Assembly: GCA_934045905.1 (NCBI GenBank)
Contig: OW203769.1
Span: 2,309,202-2,373,201 of the forward strand
Reading direction: 5' to 3'
Source of the DNA: Leuctra nigra
Taxonomy: Eukaryota > Arthropoda > Insecta > Plecoptera > Leuctridae
DNA: 64,000 bases
The notes under the pieces were generated by a model that saw only the letters and a list, made by a program, of their open reading frames with translations, was not told the origin of the DNA and did not search any database. The translations under genes were made by a program, and so were the position numbers. This document shows positions 10,162 to 21,900 of the stretch, piece by piece; position 1 is the stretch's first letter; each line of letters opens with the position of its first letter.

Positions 10162-12787
10162 TTCAATTAATCTAATCATTTGGAATGCTAATAGCATAAG
10201 TTCTCGTAAAGACGAATTACTTCTATTGATGGAATCACGAAATTTAATGGCTGCCCTTGTCTGTGAGACCCATCTTAACCCTAAGGACAAGCTTAAGCTT
10301 GCCAATCACTCAGTGTATAGAACTGATCGTCCAGGAGACAGGAGAGCAGGAGGGACTGCAATCATCATTGACAATCGAGTAAGTCACTACGAGATTGTTT
10401 TACCTGAAACGAAATCAATAGAGGCTACCGCTATCCTGCTTTTTACTAAACTGGGTCCACTACGGCTTATAGCCACGTATTGTCCTCCGCGAACTAAGCT
10501 TCTCACAGCAGATATAGAAGCATTAATGGACTCGAATTACCCGACTATTCTCGGTGGCGACCTTAATGCTAAGCATACAGCCTGGAACTCGCGAGTTGTC
10601 AACGCCAATGGCCGCACTCTCCTTTCACTCTCCCGTATAAGTGACTTTACTGTGACTGGACCGCAAGAAGCGACACATCTTCATATCCCTACAGGAAGAG
10701 CTGATGTTCTTGACATTGCGGTGGTGAAAAATCTGCGACATTCCATTGAATTAGAAACACTTTTAGAATTGTCTTCAGATCATAATCCTGTACTTTTGAG
10801 CGTAGGGGACTCATACGAGACCGTTGATCCCATCATTCGATTCAATTACAGAAAAGCAGACTGGGAAAAGTTCAGAGAGCATTTATCAAATAAGTTGGAG
10901 AGTGGACCACTTGATTCGCATCAGGATATAGATTTAGCAGTAAATAAATTAACGGAAAATATTATGGAAGCAAGAGCGATCAGTGTTCCCATTTGTAATA
11001 CAAAAAGGTGCACAATATTTGATCTTCCACGTGGAATTAAACTGTCAATAGCCACTCGAAACCGTGCACGTAGGAGATGGCAGGCGCTCAGAACACCTGA
11101 TTTACATGAAGAATATAAGCTCTTAGACAGATCTGTAAAGGAATTAATTCGTCGCCACAGGAGAGAGAGGTGGGAAGATGCTGTAGCCACACTAGAACCA
11201 GGGAGTCGTCCACTCTGGTCCATGGCAAAACGACTGACAAGAAGCAAACAACCAAATCCACCCATTCAAGGTAGTACACACCTTGCATGCAGCCCACATG
11301 ATAAGGCAGAAGTTCTAGCAGATTCGCTTCAAAATCAGTTTTCCCCAAACCCGCCGACTAATTCATCAGCACATATCGAGGCTGAAGTAAGAACCCATCT
11401 TGCTATACACAAGGCGCAGGCTGAAGATGATGAAGTCGTTCTCTGCTCTATGGACGAAGTAATTATATATCTAAATGAACTTGCAAATGGCAAGGCACCT
11501 GGTATTGACGAGATCACAAACACGATTCTTAAAGAACTTCCTATACCTGCCGGTGAACGTATCCTTGAAATATTTAATGCCAGTCTCCGTCTTCAACACT
11601 TCCCCACCCAATGGAAAGTAGCCAAAGTCATTGTGTTCCCGAAAGCGGGAAAGAATCTTCGTGACCCTGCAAATTACCGGCCGATTAGTCTCCTCTCATC
11701 ACTATCGAAGCTTTTTGAAAAGGTCCTTCATGCTCGAATTAGAGGCCACGCAAACGCTACAAAGCTGCTGATCAATGAGCAGTTTGGCTTTCGACAGAAG
11801 CATTCAACAACACATCAGCTTCTACGTGTGGTTGACAAGATAAACGATGGATTTAAAAAGCTGAAAGGAACTGCTATAGTTTTCCTGGACGTTGCTAAAG
11901 CATTTGATAGAGTTTGGCATGAAGGCCTACTACAAAAACTAATTAAATATCAATTCCCCAACTACTTAATCAATATCATCCACTCCTATTTAAATCAAAG
12001 ATCCTTCACCGTACACATCAACGGTGCCTGTTCTTCAGCGAGGCCTATTCTGGCTGGAGTTCCTCAGGGATCTATCATTAGCCCCATCCTCTTCAACATC
12101 TTCACCAATGACATCCCAACTAACATTCCGGACACCGAAGTAGCTTTCTATGCTGACGATGCCGCAGTCATCTGCCAATCTATGGCATCTAATCAACTTG
12201 GCCCGCCTCTGCAAAAAGCATTAGACGTACTCAGCCACTGGTATACAGAGAACCGTATAGCCATAAATTCATCTAAGACAGAGGCAACACTCTTCACCAA
12301 GCGACGGAAATTTCAACCCCCTACCATAAACATCTCTGGTACAGATGTCTCCTGGTCTCCCAGCAATGTTTACCTGGGTGTCACCCTGGATGCCAAGCTC
12401 TCCTGGAAGGCCCACGCTGAGAAGATTGCCAGCAAGGCCAACGGGAAGACGGCGGCGCTGTTCCCACTGCTCAAAAGCAAATCCATGCCGCTCACCAGCA
12501 AGCTGCTTCTTATCCAGAGCGTCATCGTGCCCACACTGACGTACGCCTCACCAGTGTGGTACGAGAGGACTTCAGCGGGAGCGAGAACAATGCTGCAGAG
12601 GGTACAGAACAGGGCCCTCAAGATCGCCCTGCGCACTCCGATGTTCACCCGGACGAAGAGCATACACCAAGATATAGGATTTGCCTATCTCCACGAAGTC
12701 ATGGAAAATCAGAGAGAGTCGTTCTACGCAGCACTCGGAGACCATGGAAATCCACTAATCAGCAGACTGGCTGATGTTACTTCCTAA
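10148..12787 (+). CDS. LINE ORF2: APE endonuclease and reverse transcriptase
   Basis: The protein has 879 residues from the ATG at 10148. An in-frame ATG at 10112 would add 12. The start at 10148 is preferred because the product opens directly into the endonuclease motif NLIIWNANSIS. Endonuclease landmarks are E40 (CETHL), GGTAIIID, GGDLNAKHTAWNS (136-148) and SSDHNPV with D211/H212. Reverse transcriptase landmarks are NGKAPGIDEI, NYRPISLL, FGFRQKHSTT, motif A FLDVAKAFD with D581, GVPQGSIISP, and the active-site YADD at 668-671. All catalytic residues I can check are present. The C-terminal region (VQNRALKIALRTP) is typical of Jockey ORF2. The protein would nick the target and prime cDNA synthesis. 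The frame differs from ORF1, with a 14-bp overlap. Confidence 0.95.
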   Translation: MPAINSINLIIWNANSISSRKDELLLLMESRNLMAALVCETHLNPKDKLKLANHSVYRTDRPGDRRAGGTAIIIDNRVSHYEIVLPETKSIEATAILLFTKLGPLRLIATYCPPRTKLLTADIEALMDSNYPTILGGDLNAKHTAWNSRVVNANGRTLLSLSRISDFTVTGPQEATHLHIPTGRADVLDIAVVKNLRHSIELETLLELSSDHNPVLLSVGDSYETVDPIIRFNYRKADWEKFREHLSNKLESGPLDSHQDIDLAVNKLTENIMEARAISVPICNTKRCTIFDLPRGIKLSIATRNRARRRWQALRTPDLHEEYKLLDRSVKELIRRHRRERWEDAVATLEPGSRPLWSMAKRLTRSKQPNPPIQGSTHLACSPHDKAEVLADSLQNQFSPNPPTNSSAHIEAEVRTHLAIHKAQAEDDEVVLCSMDEVIIYLNELANGKAPGIDEITNTILKELPIPAGERILEIFNASLRLQHFPTQWKVAKVIVFPKAGKNLRDPANYRPISLLSSLSKLFEKVLHARIRGHANATKLLINEQFGFRQKHSTTHQLLRVVDKINDGFKKLKGTAIVFLDVAKAFDRVWHEGLLQKLIKYQFPNYLINIIHSYLNQRSFTVHINGACSSARPILAGVPQGSIISPILFNIFTNDIPTNIPDTEVAFYADDAAVICQSMASNQLGPPLQKALDVLSHWYTENRIAINSSKTEATLFTKRRKFQPPTINISGTDVSWSPSNVYLGVTLDAKLSWKAHAEKIASKANGKTAALFPLLKSKSMPLTSKLLLIQSVIVPTLTYASPVWYERTSAGARTMLQRVQNRALKIALRTPMFTRTKSIHQDIGFAYLHEVMENQRESFYAALGDHGNPLISRLADVTS

Positions 12788-12936
12788 CTCTTGACTCCTA
12801 TAGTCTAAATTTGTGTCAATGTTTTACAATTTTTATAATTTCCAAATGTCATGACAGAGTTATGTACAAACATTATGTGTACGGTATCTGAAAATTCAGG
12901 CACTACAAGTATGTAGTAGCCAACAAGAGCGAAGAT

Positions 12937-12951
12937 GAACATTGATCACTG
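12937..12951. repeat. target-site duplication, right copy
   Basis: This second copy of the 15-mer at 8422-8436 marks the 3' end of the LINE. Confidence 0.85.
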
Positions 12952-13383
12952 TCCCTACGAGAATGTGGAATGGAAATGTAATGCTGACAAATTGCTCAAT
13001 TTCTAGAGATTTATTTAAATTTTTACAGTATTTTTGATTTCTTAAGTACCTTTGAAGTAGGTTAAACCTGAATAGTGGAGCTTTGTTGCATCTTAGAAGA
13101 CTTGACAAGTTATAAGCAATAAAACGAATGAATACTCAGGGAAATGATGCCCTCTGTAATATTCCACTTCTTTTTGGATGTGGTACTAATTTTAAATATC
13201 ATATTATAATTAAATAATATACAAGATTGGCAAATTGTTTCGTGGCTGTATTACTTTTTAATACAAACATATTATTAAAGTTGAAACTTACTATAGCAAA
13301 ACGAATGCAAAACTAATATTTAGTTTTTTTTATATAACACATGCATTTTGTTGTTCGTCATCAAACAATAGGTAGGTATTGTA
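12952..13383. other. intergenic, nothing recognised
   Basis: AT-rich flank of the LINE. It includes an AATAAA-like caataaaacg near 13119, but there is no gene upstream to which it could be tied. Confidence 0.4.
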
Positions 13384-14528
13384 CGGAACAGGTTGGCTGA
13401 GTGGTAACGCTCTGAACTTGAATTCCGGAGGCCCTGGTTCAGGCGCGTAGGAACTTTATTTTGACAGGGGGGTCAAAATTATAGGGGATCGATGGATGTC
13501 AGGAAAAGGTAGATCACTGCTACAAGGGGTCTGGGGAACTCACCCCCAGTTAGCCCCGCAGGGCCTTTTTTGAATTTTTGATACAAAATAATCGAATTTT
13601 AAGCTATTCTTCTCAAAGAATTGTAAAATGTGTGATATGCAATATTCTGTGGGAACTTAAGAAAACTTGTTTTTATATAACTCCCAATGGCCCCGCAGGA
13701 CATTTTTTTACATCTTGATAAAAAAATCAAATTCGACATTTTTTTGGCATCTTTTTTAAAGAAATTTAAAATGTGTGTCCTATGCAATATTCTTGGGGAT
13801 ACATAAGACAAAATAAAATTTTGTTATTTGACAAAATCCTAAATGCCCCGCAGGGAAATACTTGAATTCTAGTGAAAGAGAATCGATTATGAATTGATTT
13901 TGGAATCGACCTTTGAAAAAGGTTGCAAGAGCAACAGCAGTAAGCATTCAATATAATGAAAAATCTGTATGTGTTTTGGAATCTATTAGTTTAACGTGTA
14001 ATTATTTAATTTGATTCATGAGGATGATCATGTTGGACAAATGAGTAAATGATTTGTCTCATTGGATAATACCTCTGTTCAATTAGTTTTGCAAAACTTG
14101 AGAAAATTTTGAGAATTCAACCTCATAATGGAGCAAATCTGTGCATTCTGTGCAACACTTAATCAACATTTGTGAATATCTGGATGTGTTCAGGATCTCT
14201 AGCAGGGGGGGGGGGCAGGATCTCTGGCAGGGGGGTCAGGCTCCAGACAGGGGGGTCCGTTCCCCCCTTTCCCCCCTATTCCTACGCGCCTGCCCGGGTT
14301 CGATTTCCGCGGCCGTCCTTCCTGACTGGGTTTTTTTCGTGGTATTCCCTCAGTCGACAGGCAAATGCAGGGAAGGTACCCTACTAATAGGCCAAGACCG
14401 CCTCCTTCCCATCTTCCATCCTCACCTACTCTTCACCATCATCTCCCAATCATCATCATAATCATTCATCCGTCGCCATTAGCCTCGCTGCAGAACAGTG
14501 CGACGTTAAGCCCCAGACAAAAAAAATA
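13384..14528 (+). repeat. tRNA-derived SINE, copy 2, interrupted by a hAT-like element
   Basis: The head (ggttggctgagtggtaacgc ... ggaggccctggtt) lies at 13384-13439. The body resumes at 14293 (cccgggttcgatttccgcgg) and runs through the pyrimidine-rich middle to gcgacgttaagccccagac and an A tail at about 14528. Together they equal the SINE at 1809-2086 and 57721-57984. The 7-mer tattgta flanks the unit at 13377-13383 and 14529-14535 and may be its target-site duplication. The ORFs at 14141-14565 are translations of this SINE and are not genes. Confidence 0.82.
13440..14292. mobile_element. non-autonomous hAT-like element (853 bp)
   Basis: Perfect 14-bp terminal inverted repeats, CAGGCGCGTAGGAA at 13440-13453 and TTCCTACGCGCCTG at 14279-14292, bound the insert. 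The flanking 8-mers ccctggtt (13432-13439) and cccgggtt (14293-14300) match at 7 of 8 positions. An 8-bp duplication together with CAG..CTG ends is characteristic of the hAT superfamily. There is no transposase, so it depends on an autonomous partner. Inside, the phrase gccccgcagg recurs three times (near 13553, 13690 and 13844), suggesting an internal degenerate repeat. Confidence 0.8.
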
Positions 14529-14539
14529 TATTGTAATTA

Positions 14540-14800
14540 AACTAGGAAAACGCTCTGACGTGTAACGCGTTATGAGCGAGCCTTCGTATTGCTTGCGAAT
14601 TAATACGCGTCTGCAAGTTGCTGCTCTATAATGACCTTGGAATAGCTAGGAAAATGCGTCAAAGATCAGTGATAATTAAAAATTTCAATAACTTTTGACA
14701 TTCTTGACAGATTGGTCTGAAGATTGTCAAAAACTCATAAATGTCAGTCCCAATAAGTCTATAAGTAATAATCATGCATAATTTTAAGTGGATCTGTCAA
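14540..14800 (+). repeat. dispersed repeat fragment (family also at 50280-50720)
   Basis: It begins aggaaaacgctctgacgtg and continues with taacgcg, gagccttcg, attaatacgcg, agttgctgctct and gaccttgga. These match in order the sequence starting near 50281, and partly the reverse complement near 57290-57340. No coding potential is seen, and the identity of the parent element is unknown. Confidence 0.55.
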
Positions 14801-15640
14801 TTTTCAACCAATCAAAGGATCGTTTGGAATCACAAAAATGAACAATCACAATCAAAAGACTTATATAGACAGATCAAATCTAATTTTTACTGGTAGGGAA
14901 GGAAATATTTAGGTCGTAAATAGTCTACCTAGTTGTTATATTATCTTTGTCTTCTTATCTTCTTTAATGATATTAGAGTGAGCATTTGTTTCCATATCAT
15001 AGAAATTGTCTACACTACTTCTATTGAAAATATTTTCAGAAAATCCGAAAATTTTACTTCCAAAATGGCGGATTAGATGGCACTGTGTAACCTCCAAGAT
15101 GGAGCGAAAGTGCTGCTATCTTCGATCCCTTTCACATCACCAAAAGATTAAACATTCTTCCCAGTTCGTATATTCACGACGAAAACTGAATTCTTCTTTA
15201 TTTTAATAACTTTCTCAATTTAAAAAGCCGATGCGTATGTGGAATGTTTTGTTTCGTGTTCTCCAATATTAGCTTTAAACTTCTACTCTGATGTAACAAG
15301 ATTACCGCCACTTGGCAGACACGCTCTGACGTCATCGATAATTGATTATTGCCGATCAAGGTCACAGTGAACCTCTCTTCAGGGGACCTTCAGTCAGTGT
15401 GACGTCACCAGAACCTGACAGTGTTGTCAGACAGCCGTTAGCTTCTCGCGAGACTGGAGATGTGAAGGGAACAGGGGAAGAAAGATATGAGTATATTTTT
15501 TGAAAATGAGTTTAATGTTTTATCTTGTTGTGATTTTTATGGGCTTTCAGAATATTCCCTCGGTTTTTTTTTTAGAAAATATTGCTTCAAAGAGCTCAAA
15601 AAAGCAATTGAAAAATCAATCTGTATGGAAGATATACAAG
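14800..15640. other. intergenic, no gene recognised
   Basis: A 68-codon ORF at 15487-15693 has no recognisable domain. Its 3' half overlaps a dispersed repeat, so it is not called as a gene. Two gtgacgtca / gacgtcat sites lie near 15330 and 15399. Confidence 0.4.
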
Positions 15641-15790
15641 TTTCAATGCAAGAAGCAAAAATGAAAAGTGCTACTATTATACAATCAGACTGATCATGTG
15701 AACATCCTATCAAAGTTACACCCACTTACAAAACAATGTTTCTCTCTCAATTTGCAAAAACGACCGAGCGCTTGCATCACCTTAACAACG
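15640..15790 (+). repeat. dispersed repeat next to the satellite
   Basis: It contains caatcagactgatcatgtga, acatcctat, ttacacccac and tttctctctcaattt. Related copies are at 58508-58620 (same order) and 39645-39710. In the other two places it follows a ggtctccaatcgta phrase and the foldback family, so it may be part of one larger element. Here it ends about 120 bp before the 141-bp array. Confidence 0.6.
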
Positions 15791-15907
15791 CGTTTTAAAA
15801 GTATATACTGTTTTCCTAGAAGCCATCTCTCTCCACACTTACTCAGACGGAACGTCAAAGAATTGAACTTCTGCAATCGATTGTTCCTCGCCTTTGACTC
15901 GATGTAG

Positions 15908-18900
15908 TTGGAGGCGACTGTTGCGAGCGGGCGTCGAAGCGCGGACTCTACATGTGAACAACACACGCCAAGAGGCTGTGACGTCATTGCTGTACCTCGC
16001 AGGGTTATGACGAGGTTACGAGGCTCAATGGCGGCAGGAAGCGCTGGGTTGGAGGCGACTGTTGCGAGCGGGCGTCGAAGCGCGGACTCTACATGTGAAC
16101 AACACACGCCAAGAGGCTGTGACGTCATTGCTGTACCTCGCAGGGTTATGACGAGGTTACGAGGCTCAATGGCGGCAGGAAGCGCTGGGTTGGAGGCGAC
16201 TGTTGCGAGCGGGCGTCGAAGCGCGGACTCTACATGTGAACAACACACGCCAAGAGGCTGTGACGTCATTGCTGTACCTCGCAGGGTTATGACGAGGTTA
16301 CGAGGCTCAATGGCGGCAGGAAGCGCTGGGTTGGAGGCGACTGTTGCGAGCGGGCGTCGAAGCGCGGACTCTACATGTGAACAACACACGCCAAGAGGCT
16401 GTGACGTCATTGCTGTACCTCGCAGGGTTATGACGAGGTTACGAGGCTGAATGGCGGCAGGAAGCGCTGGGTTGGAGGCGACTGTTGCGAGCGGGCGTCG
16501 AAGCGCGGACTCTACATGTGAACAACACACACCAAGAGGCTGTGACGTCATTGCTGTACCTCGCAGGGTTATGACGAGGTTACGAGGCTCAATGGCGGCA
16601 GGAAGCGCTGGGTTGGAGGCGACTGTTGCGAGCGGGCGTCGAAGCGCGGACTCTACATGTGAACAACACACACCAAGAGGCTGTGACGTCATTGCTGTAC
16701 CTCGCAGGGTTATGACGAGGTTACGAGGCTCAATGGCGGCAGGAAGCGCTGGGTTGGAGGCGACTGTTGCGAGCGGGCGTCGAAGCGCGGACTCTACATG
16801 TGAACAACACACGCCAAGAGGCTGTGACGTCATTGCTGTACCTCGCAGGGTTATGACGAGGTTACGAGGCTCAATGGCGGCAGGAAGCGCTGGGTTGGAG
16901 GCGACTGTGGCGAGCGGGCGTCGAAGCGCGGACTCTACATGTGAACAACACACGCCAAGAGGCTGTGACGTCATTGCTGTACCTCGCAGGGTTATGACGA
17001 GGTTACGAGGCTCAATGGCGGCAGGAAGCGCTGGGTTGGAGGCGACTGTTGCGAGCGGGCGTCGAAGCGCGGACTCTACATGTGAACAACACACGCCAAG
17101 AGGCTGTGACGTCATTGCTGTACCTCGCAGGGTTATGACGAGGTTACGAGGCTGAATGGCGGCAGGAAGCGCTGGGTTGGAGGCGACTGTTGCGAGCGGG
17201 CGTCGAAGCGCGGACTCTACATGTGAACAACACACACCAAGAGGCTGTGACGTCATTGCTGTACCTCGCAGGGTTATGACGAGGTTACGAGGCTCAATGG
17301 CGGCAGGAAGCGCTGGGTTGGAGGCGACTGTTGCGAGCGGGCGTCGAAGCGCGGACTCTACATGTGAACAACACACGCCAAGAGGCTGTGACGTCATTGC
17401 TGTACCTCGCAGGGTTATGACGAGGTTACGAGGCTCAATGGCGGCAGGAAGCGCTGGGTTGGAGGCGACTGTTGCGAGCGGGCGTCGAAGCGCGGACTCT
17501 ACATGTGAACAACACACGCCAAGAGGCTGTGACGTCATTGCTGTACCTCGCAGGGTTATGACGAGGTTACGAGGCTCAATGGCGGCAGGAAGCGCTGGGT
17601 TGGAGGCGACTGTTGCGAGCGGGCGTCGAAGCGCGGACTCTACATGTGAACAACACACGCCAAGAGGCTGTGACGTCATTGCTGTACCTCGCAGGGTTAT
17701 GACGAGGTTACGAGGCTCAATGGCGGCAGGAAGCGCTGGGTTGGAGGCGACTGTTGCGAGCGGGCGTCGAAGCGCGGACTCTACATGTGAACAACACACA
17801 CCAAGAGGCTGTGACGTCATTGTTGTACCTCGCAGGGTTATGACGAGGTTACGAGGCTCAATGGCGGCAGGAAGCGCTGGGTTGGAGGCGACTGTTGCGA
17901 GCGGGCGTCGAAGCGCGGACTCTACATGTGAACAACACACGCCAAGAGGCTGTGACGTCATTGCTGTACCTCGCAGGGTTATGACGAGGTTACGAGGCTC
18001 AATGGCGGCAGGAAGCGCTGGGTTGGAGGCGACTGTTGCGAGCGGGCGTCGAAGCGCGGACTCTACATGTGAACAACACACGCCAAGAGGCTGTGACGTC
18101 ATTGCTGTACCTCGCAGGGTTATGACGAGGTTACGAGGCTCAATGGCGGCAGGAAGCGCTGGGTTGGAGGCGACTGTTGCGAGCGGGCGTCGAAGCGCGG
18201 ACTCTACATGTGAACAACACACACACATCTGGTAATCTGCCAAGAGGCTGTGACGTCATTGCTGTACCTCGCAGGGTTATGACGAGGTTCCGAGGCTCAA
18301 TGGCGGCAGAAAGCGCTGGGTTGGAGGCGACTGTTGCGAGCGGGCGTCGAAGCGCGGACTCTACATGTGAACAACACACGCCAAGAGGCTGTGACGTCAT
18401 TGCTGTACCTCGCAGGGTTATGACGAGGTTACGAGGCTCAATGGCGGCAGGAAGCGCTGGGTTGGAGGCGACTGTTGCGAGCGGGCGTCGAAGCGCGGAC
18501 TCTACATGTGAACAACACACACCAAGAGGCTGTGACGTCATTGCTGTACCTCGCAGGGTTATGACGAGGTTACGAGGCTGAATGGCGGCAGGAAGCGCTG
18601 GGTTGGAGGCGACTGTTGCGAGCGGGCGTCGAAGCGCGGACTCTACATGTGAACAACACACGCCAAGAGGCTGTGACGTCATTGCTGTACCTCGCAGGGT
18701 TATGACGAGGTTACGAGGCTCAATGGCGGCAGGAAGCGCTGGGTTGGAGGCGACTGTTGCGAGCGGGCGTCGAAGCGCGGACTCTACATGTGAACAACAC
18801 ACACCAAGAGGCTGTGACGTCATTGCTGTACCTCGCAGGGTTATGACGAGGTTACGAGGCTCAATGGCGGCAGGAAGCGCTGGGTTGGAGGCGACTGTTG

Positions 18901-21900
18901 CGAGCGGGCGTCGAAGCGCGGACTCTACATGTGAACAACACACGCCAAGAGGCTGTGACGTCATTGCTGTACCTCGCAGGGTTATGACGAGGTTCCGAGG
19001 CTCAATGGCGGCAGAAAGCGCTGGGTTGGAGGCGACTGTTGCGAGCGGGCGTCGAAGCGCGGACTCTACATGTGAACAACACACGCCAAGAGGCTGTGAC
19101 GTCATTGCTGTACCTCGCAGGGTTATGACGAGGTTACGAGGCTCAATGGCGGCAGGAAGCGCTGGGTTGGAGGCGACTGTTGCGAGCGGGCGTCGAAGCG
19201 CGGACTCTACATGTGAACAACACACGCCAAGAGGCTGTGACGTCATTGCTGTACCTCGCAGGGTTATGACGAGGTTACGAGGCTGAATGGCGGCAGGAAG
19301 CGCTGGGTTGGAGGCGACTGTTGCGAGCGGGCGTCGAAGCGCGGACTCTACATGTGAACAACACACGCCAAGAGGCTGTGACGTCATTGCTGTACCTCGC
19401 AGGGTTATGACGAGGTTACGAGGCTGAATGGCGGCAGGAAGCGCTGGGTTGGAGGCGACTGTTGCGAGCGGGCGTCGAAGCGCGGACTCTACATGTGAAC
19501 AACACACGCCAAGAGGCTGTGACGTCATTGCTGTACCTCGCAGGGTTATGACGAGGTTACGAGGCTCAATGGCGGCAGGAAGCGCTGGGTTGGAGGCGAC
19601 TGTTGCGAGCGGGCGTCGAAGCGCGGACTCTACATGTGAACAACACACGCCAAGAGGCTGTGACGTCATTGCTGTACCTCGCAGGGTTATGACGAGGTTA
19701 CGAGGCTCAATGGCGGCAGGAAGCGCTGGGTTGGAGGCGACTGTTGCGAGCGGGCGTCGAAGCGCGGACTCTACATGTGAACAACACACACCAAGAGGCT
19801 GTGACGTCATTGTTGTACCTCGCAGGGTTATGACGAGGTTACGAGGCTCAATGGCGGCAGGAAGCGCTGGGTTGGAGGCGACTGTTGCGAGCGGGCGTCG
19901 AAGCGCGGACTCTACATGTGAACAACACACGCCAAGAGGCTGTGACGTCATTGCTGTACCTCGCAGGGTTATGACGAGGTTACGAGGCTCAATTGCGGCA
20001 GGAAGCGCTGGGTTGGAGGCGACTGTTGCGAGCGGGCGTCGAAGCGCGGACTCTACATGTGAACAACACACGCCAAGAGGCTGTGACGTCATTGCTGTAC
20101 CTCGCAGGGTTATGACGAGGTTACGAGGCTCAATGGCGGCAGGAAGCGCTGGGTTGGAGGCGACTGTTGCGAGCGGGCGTCGAAGCGCGGACTCTACATG
20201 TGAACAACACACGCCAAGAGGCTGTGACGTCATTGCTGTACCTCGCAGGGTTATGACGAGGTTACGAGGCTCAATGGCGGCAGGAAGCGCTGGGTTGGAA
20301 GCGACTGTTGCGAGCGGGCGTCGAAGCGCGGACTCTACATGTGAACAACACACGCCAAGAGGCTGTGACGTCATTGCTGTACCTCGCAGGGTTATGACGA
20401 GGTTACGAGGCTCAATGGCGGCAGGAAGCGCTGGGTTGGAGGCGACTGTTGCGAGCGGGCGTCGAAGCGCGGACTCTACATGTGAACAACACACGCCAAG
20501 AGGCTGTGACGTCATTGCTGTACCTCGCAGGGTTATGACGAGGTTACGAGGCTCAATGGCGGCAGGAAGCGCTGGGTTGGAGGCGACTGTTGCGAGCGGG
20601 CGTCGAAGCGCGGACTCTACATGTGAACAACACACGCCAAGAGGCTGTGACGTCATTGCTGTACCTCGCAGGGTTATGACGAGGTTACGAGGCTCAATGG
20701 CGGCAGGAAGCGCTGGGTTGGAGGCGACTGTTGCGAGCGGGCGTCGAAGCGCGGACTCTACATGTGAACAACACACGCCAAGAGGCTGTGACGTCATTGC
20801 TGTACCTCGCAGGGTTATGACGAGGTTACGAGGCTCAATGGCGGCAGGAAGCGCTGGGTTGGAGGCGACTGTTGCGAGCGGGCGTCGAAGCGCGGACTCT
20901 ACATGTGAACAACACACGCCAAGAGGCTGTGACGTCATTGCTGTACCTCGCAGGGTTATGACGAGGTTACGAGGCTCAATGGCGGCAGGAAGCGCTGGGT
21001 TGGAGGCGACTGTTGCGAGCGGGCGTCGAAGCGCGGACTCTACATGTGAACAACACACGCCAAGAGGCTGTGACGTCATTGCTGTACCTCGCAGGGTTAT
21101 GACGAGGTTACGAGGCTCAATGGCGGCAGGAAGCGCTGGGTTGGAGGCGACTGTTGCGAGCGGGCGTCGAAGCGCGGACTCTACATGTGAACAACACACG
21201 CCAAGAGGCTGTGACGTCATTGTTGTACCTCGCAGGGTTATGACGAGGTTACGAGGCTCAATGGCGGCAGGAAGCGCTGGGTTGGAGGCGACTGTTGCGA
21301 GCGGGCGTCGAAGCGCGGACTCTACATGTGAACAACACACGCCAAGAGGCTGTGACGTCATTGCTGTACCTCGCAGGGTTATGACGAGGTTACGAGGCTC
21401 AATTGCGGCAGGAAGCGCTGGGTTGGAGGCGACTGTTGCGAGCGGGCGTCGAAGCGCGGACTCTACATGTGAACAACACACGCCAAGAGGCTGTGACGTC
21501 ATTGCTGTACCTCGCAGGGTTATGACGAGGTTACGAGGCTCAATGGCGGCAGGAAGCGCTGGGTTGGAGGCGACTGTTGCGAGCGGGCGTCGAAGCGCGG
21601 ACTCTACATGTGAACAACACACGCCAAGAGGCTGTGACGTCATTGCTGTACCTCGCAGGGTTATGACGAGGTTACGAGGCTGAATGGCGGCAGGAAGCGC
21701 TGGGTTGGAGGCGACTGTTGCGAGCGGGCGTCGAAGCGCGGACTCTACATGTGAACAACACACGCCAAGAGGCTGTGACGTCATTGCTGTACCTCGCAGG
21801 GTTATGACGAGGTTACGAGGCTCAATGGCGGCAGGAAGCGCTGGGTTGGAGGCGACTGTTGCGAGCGGGCGTCGAAGCGCGGACTCTACATGTGAACAAC

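Larger units (their letters stand above)
8437..12936 (+). mobile_element. full-length Jockey-clade non-LTR retrotransposon
   Basis: A 4.5-kb element bounded by a perfect 15-bp target-site duplication. It has a 255-bp 5' UTR (8437-8691), ORF1 (8692-10161), ORF2 overlapping ORF1 by 14 bp (10148-12787), and a 149-bp 3' UTR. Both ORFs are intact, so the copy is young and possibly still competent. It has an APE-type endonuclease and a reverse transcriptase but no visible RNase H, which fits the Jockey clade. Unusually, the 3' end just before the duplication is gcgaagat, with no poly-A tail and no AATAAA close by. The 5' UTR is expected to hold an internal RNA polymerase II promoter, as is known for Jockey elements, but I cannot point to specific motifs with confidence. 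Confidence 0.88.

Noticed and set aside
15487..15693. 68-codon gene next to the satellite
   Set aside because: The 3' half lies in a dispersed repeat and no domain is recognised.
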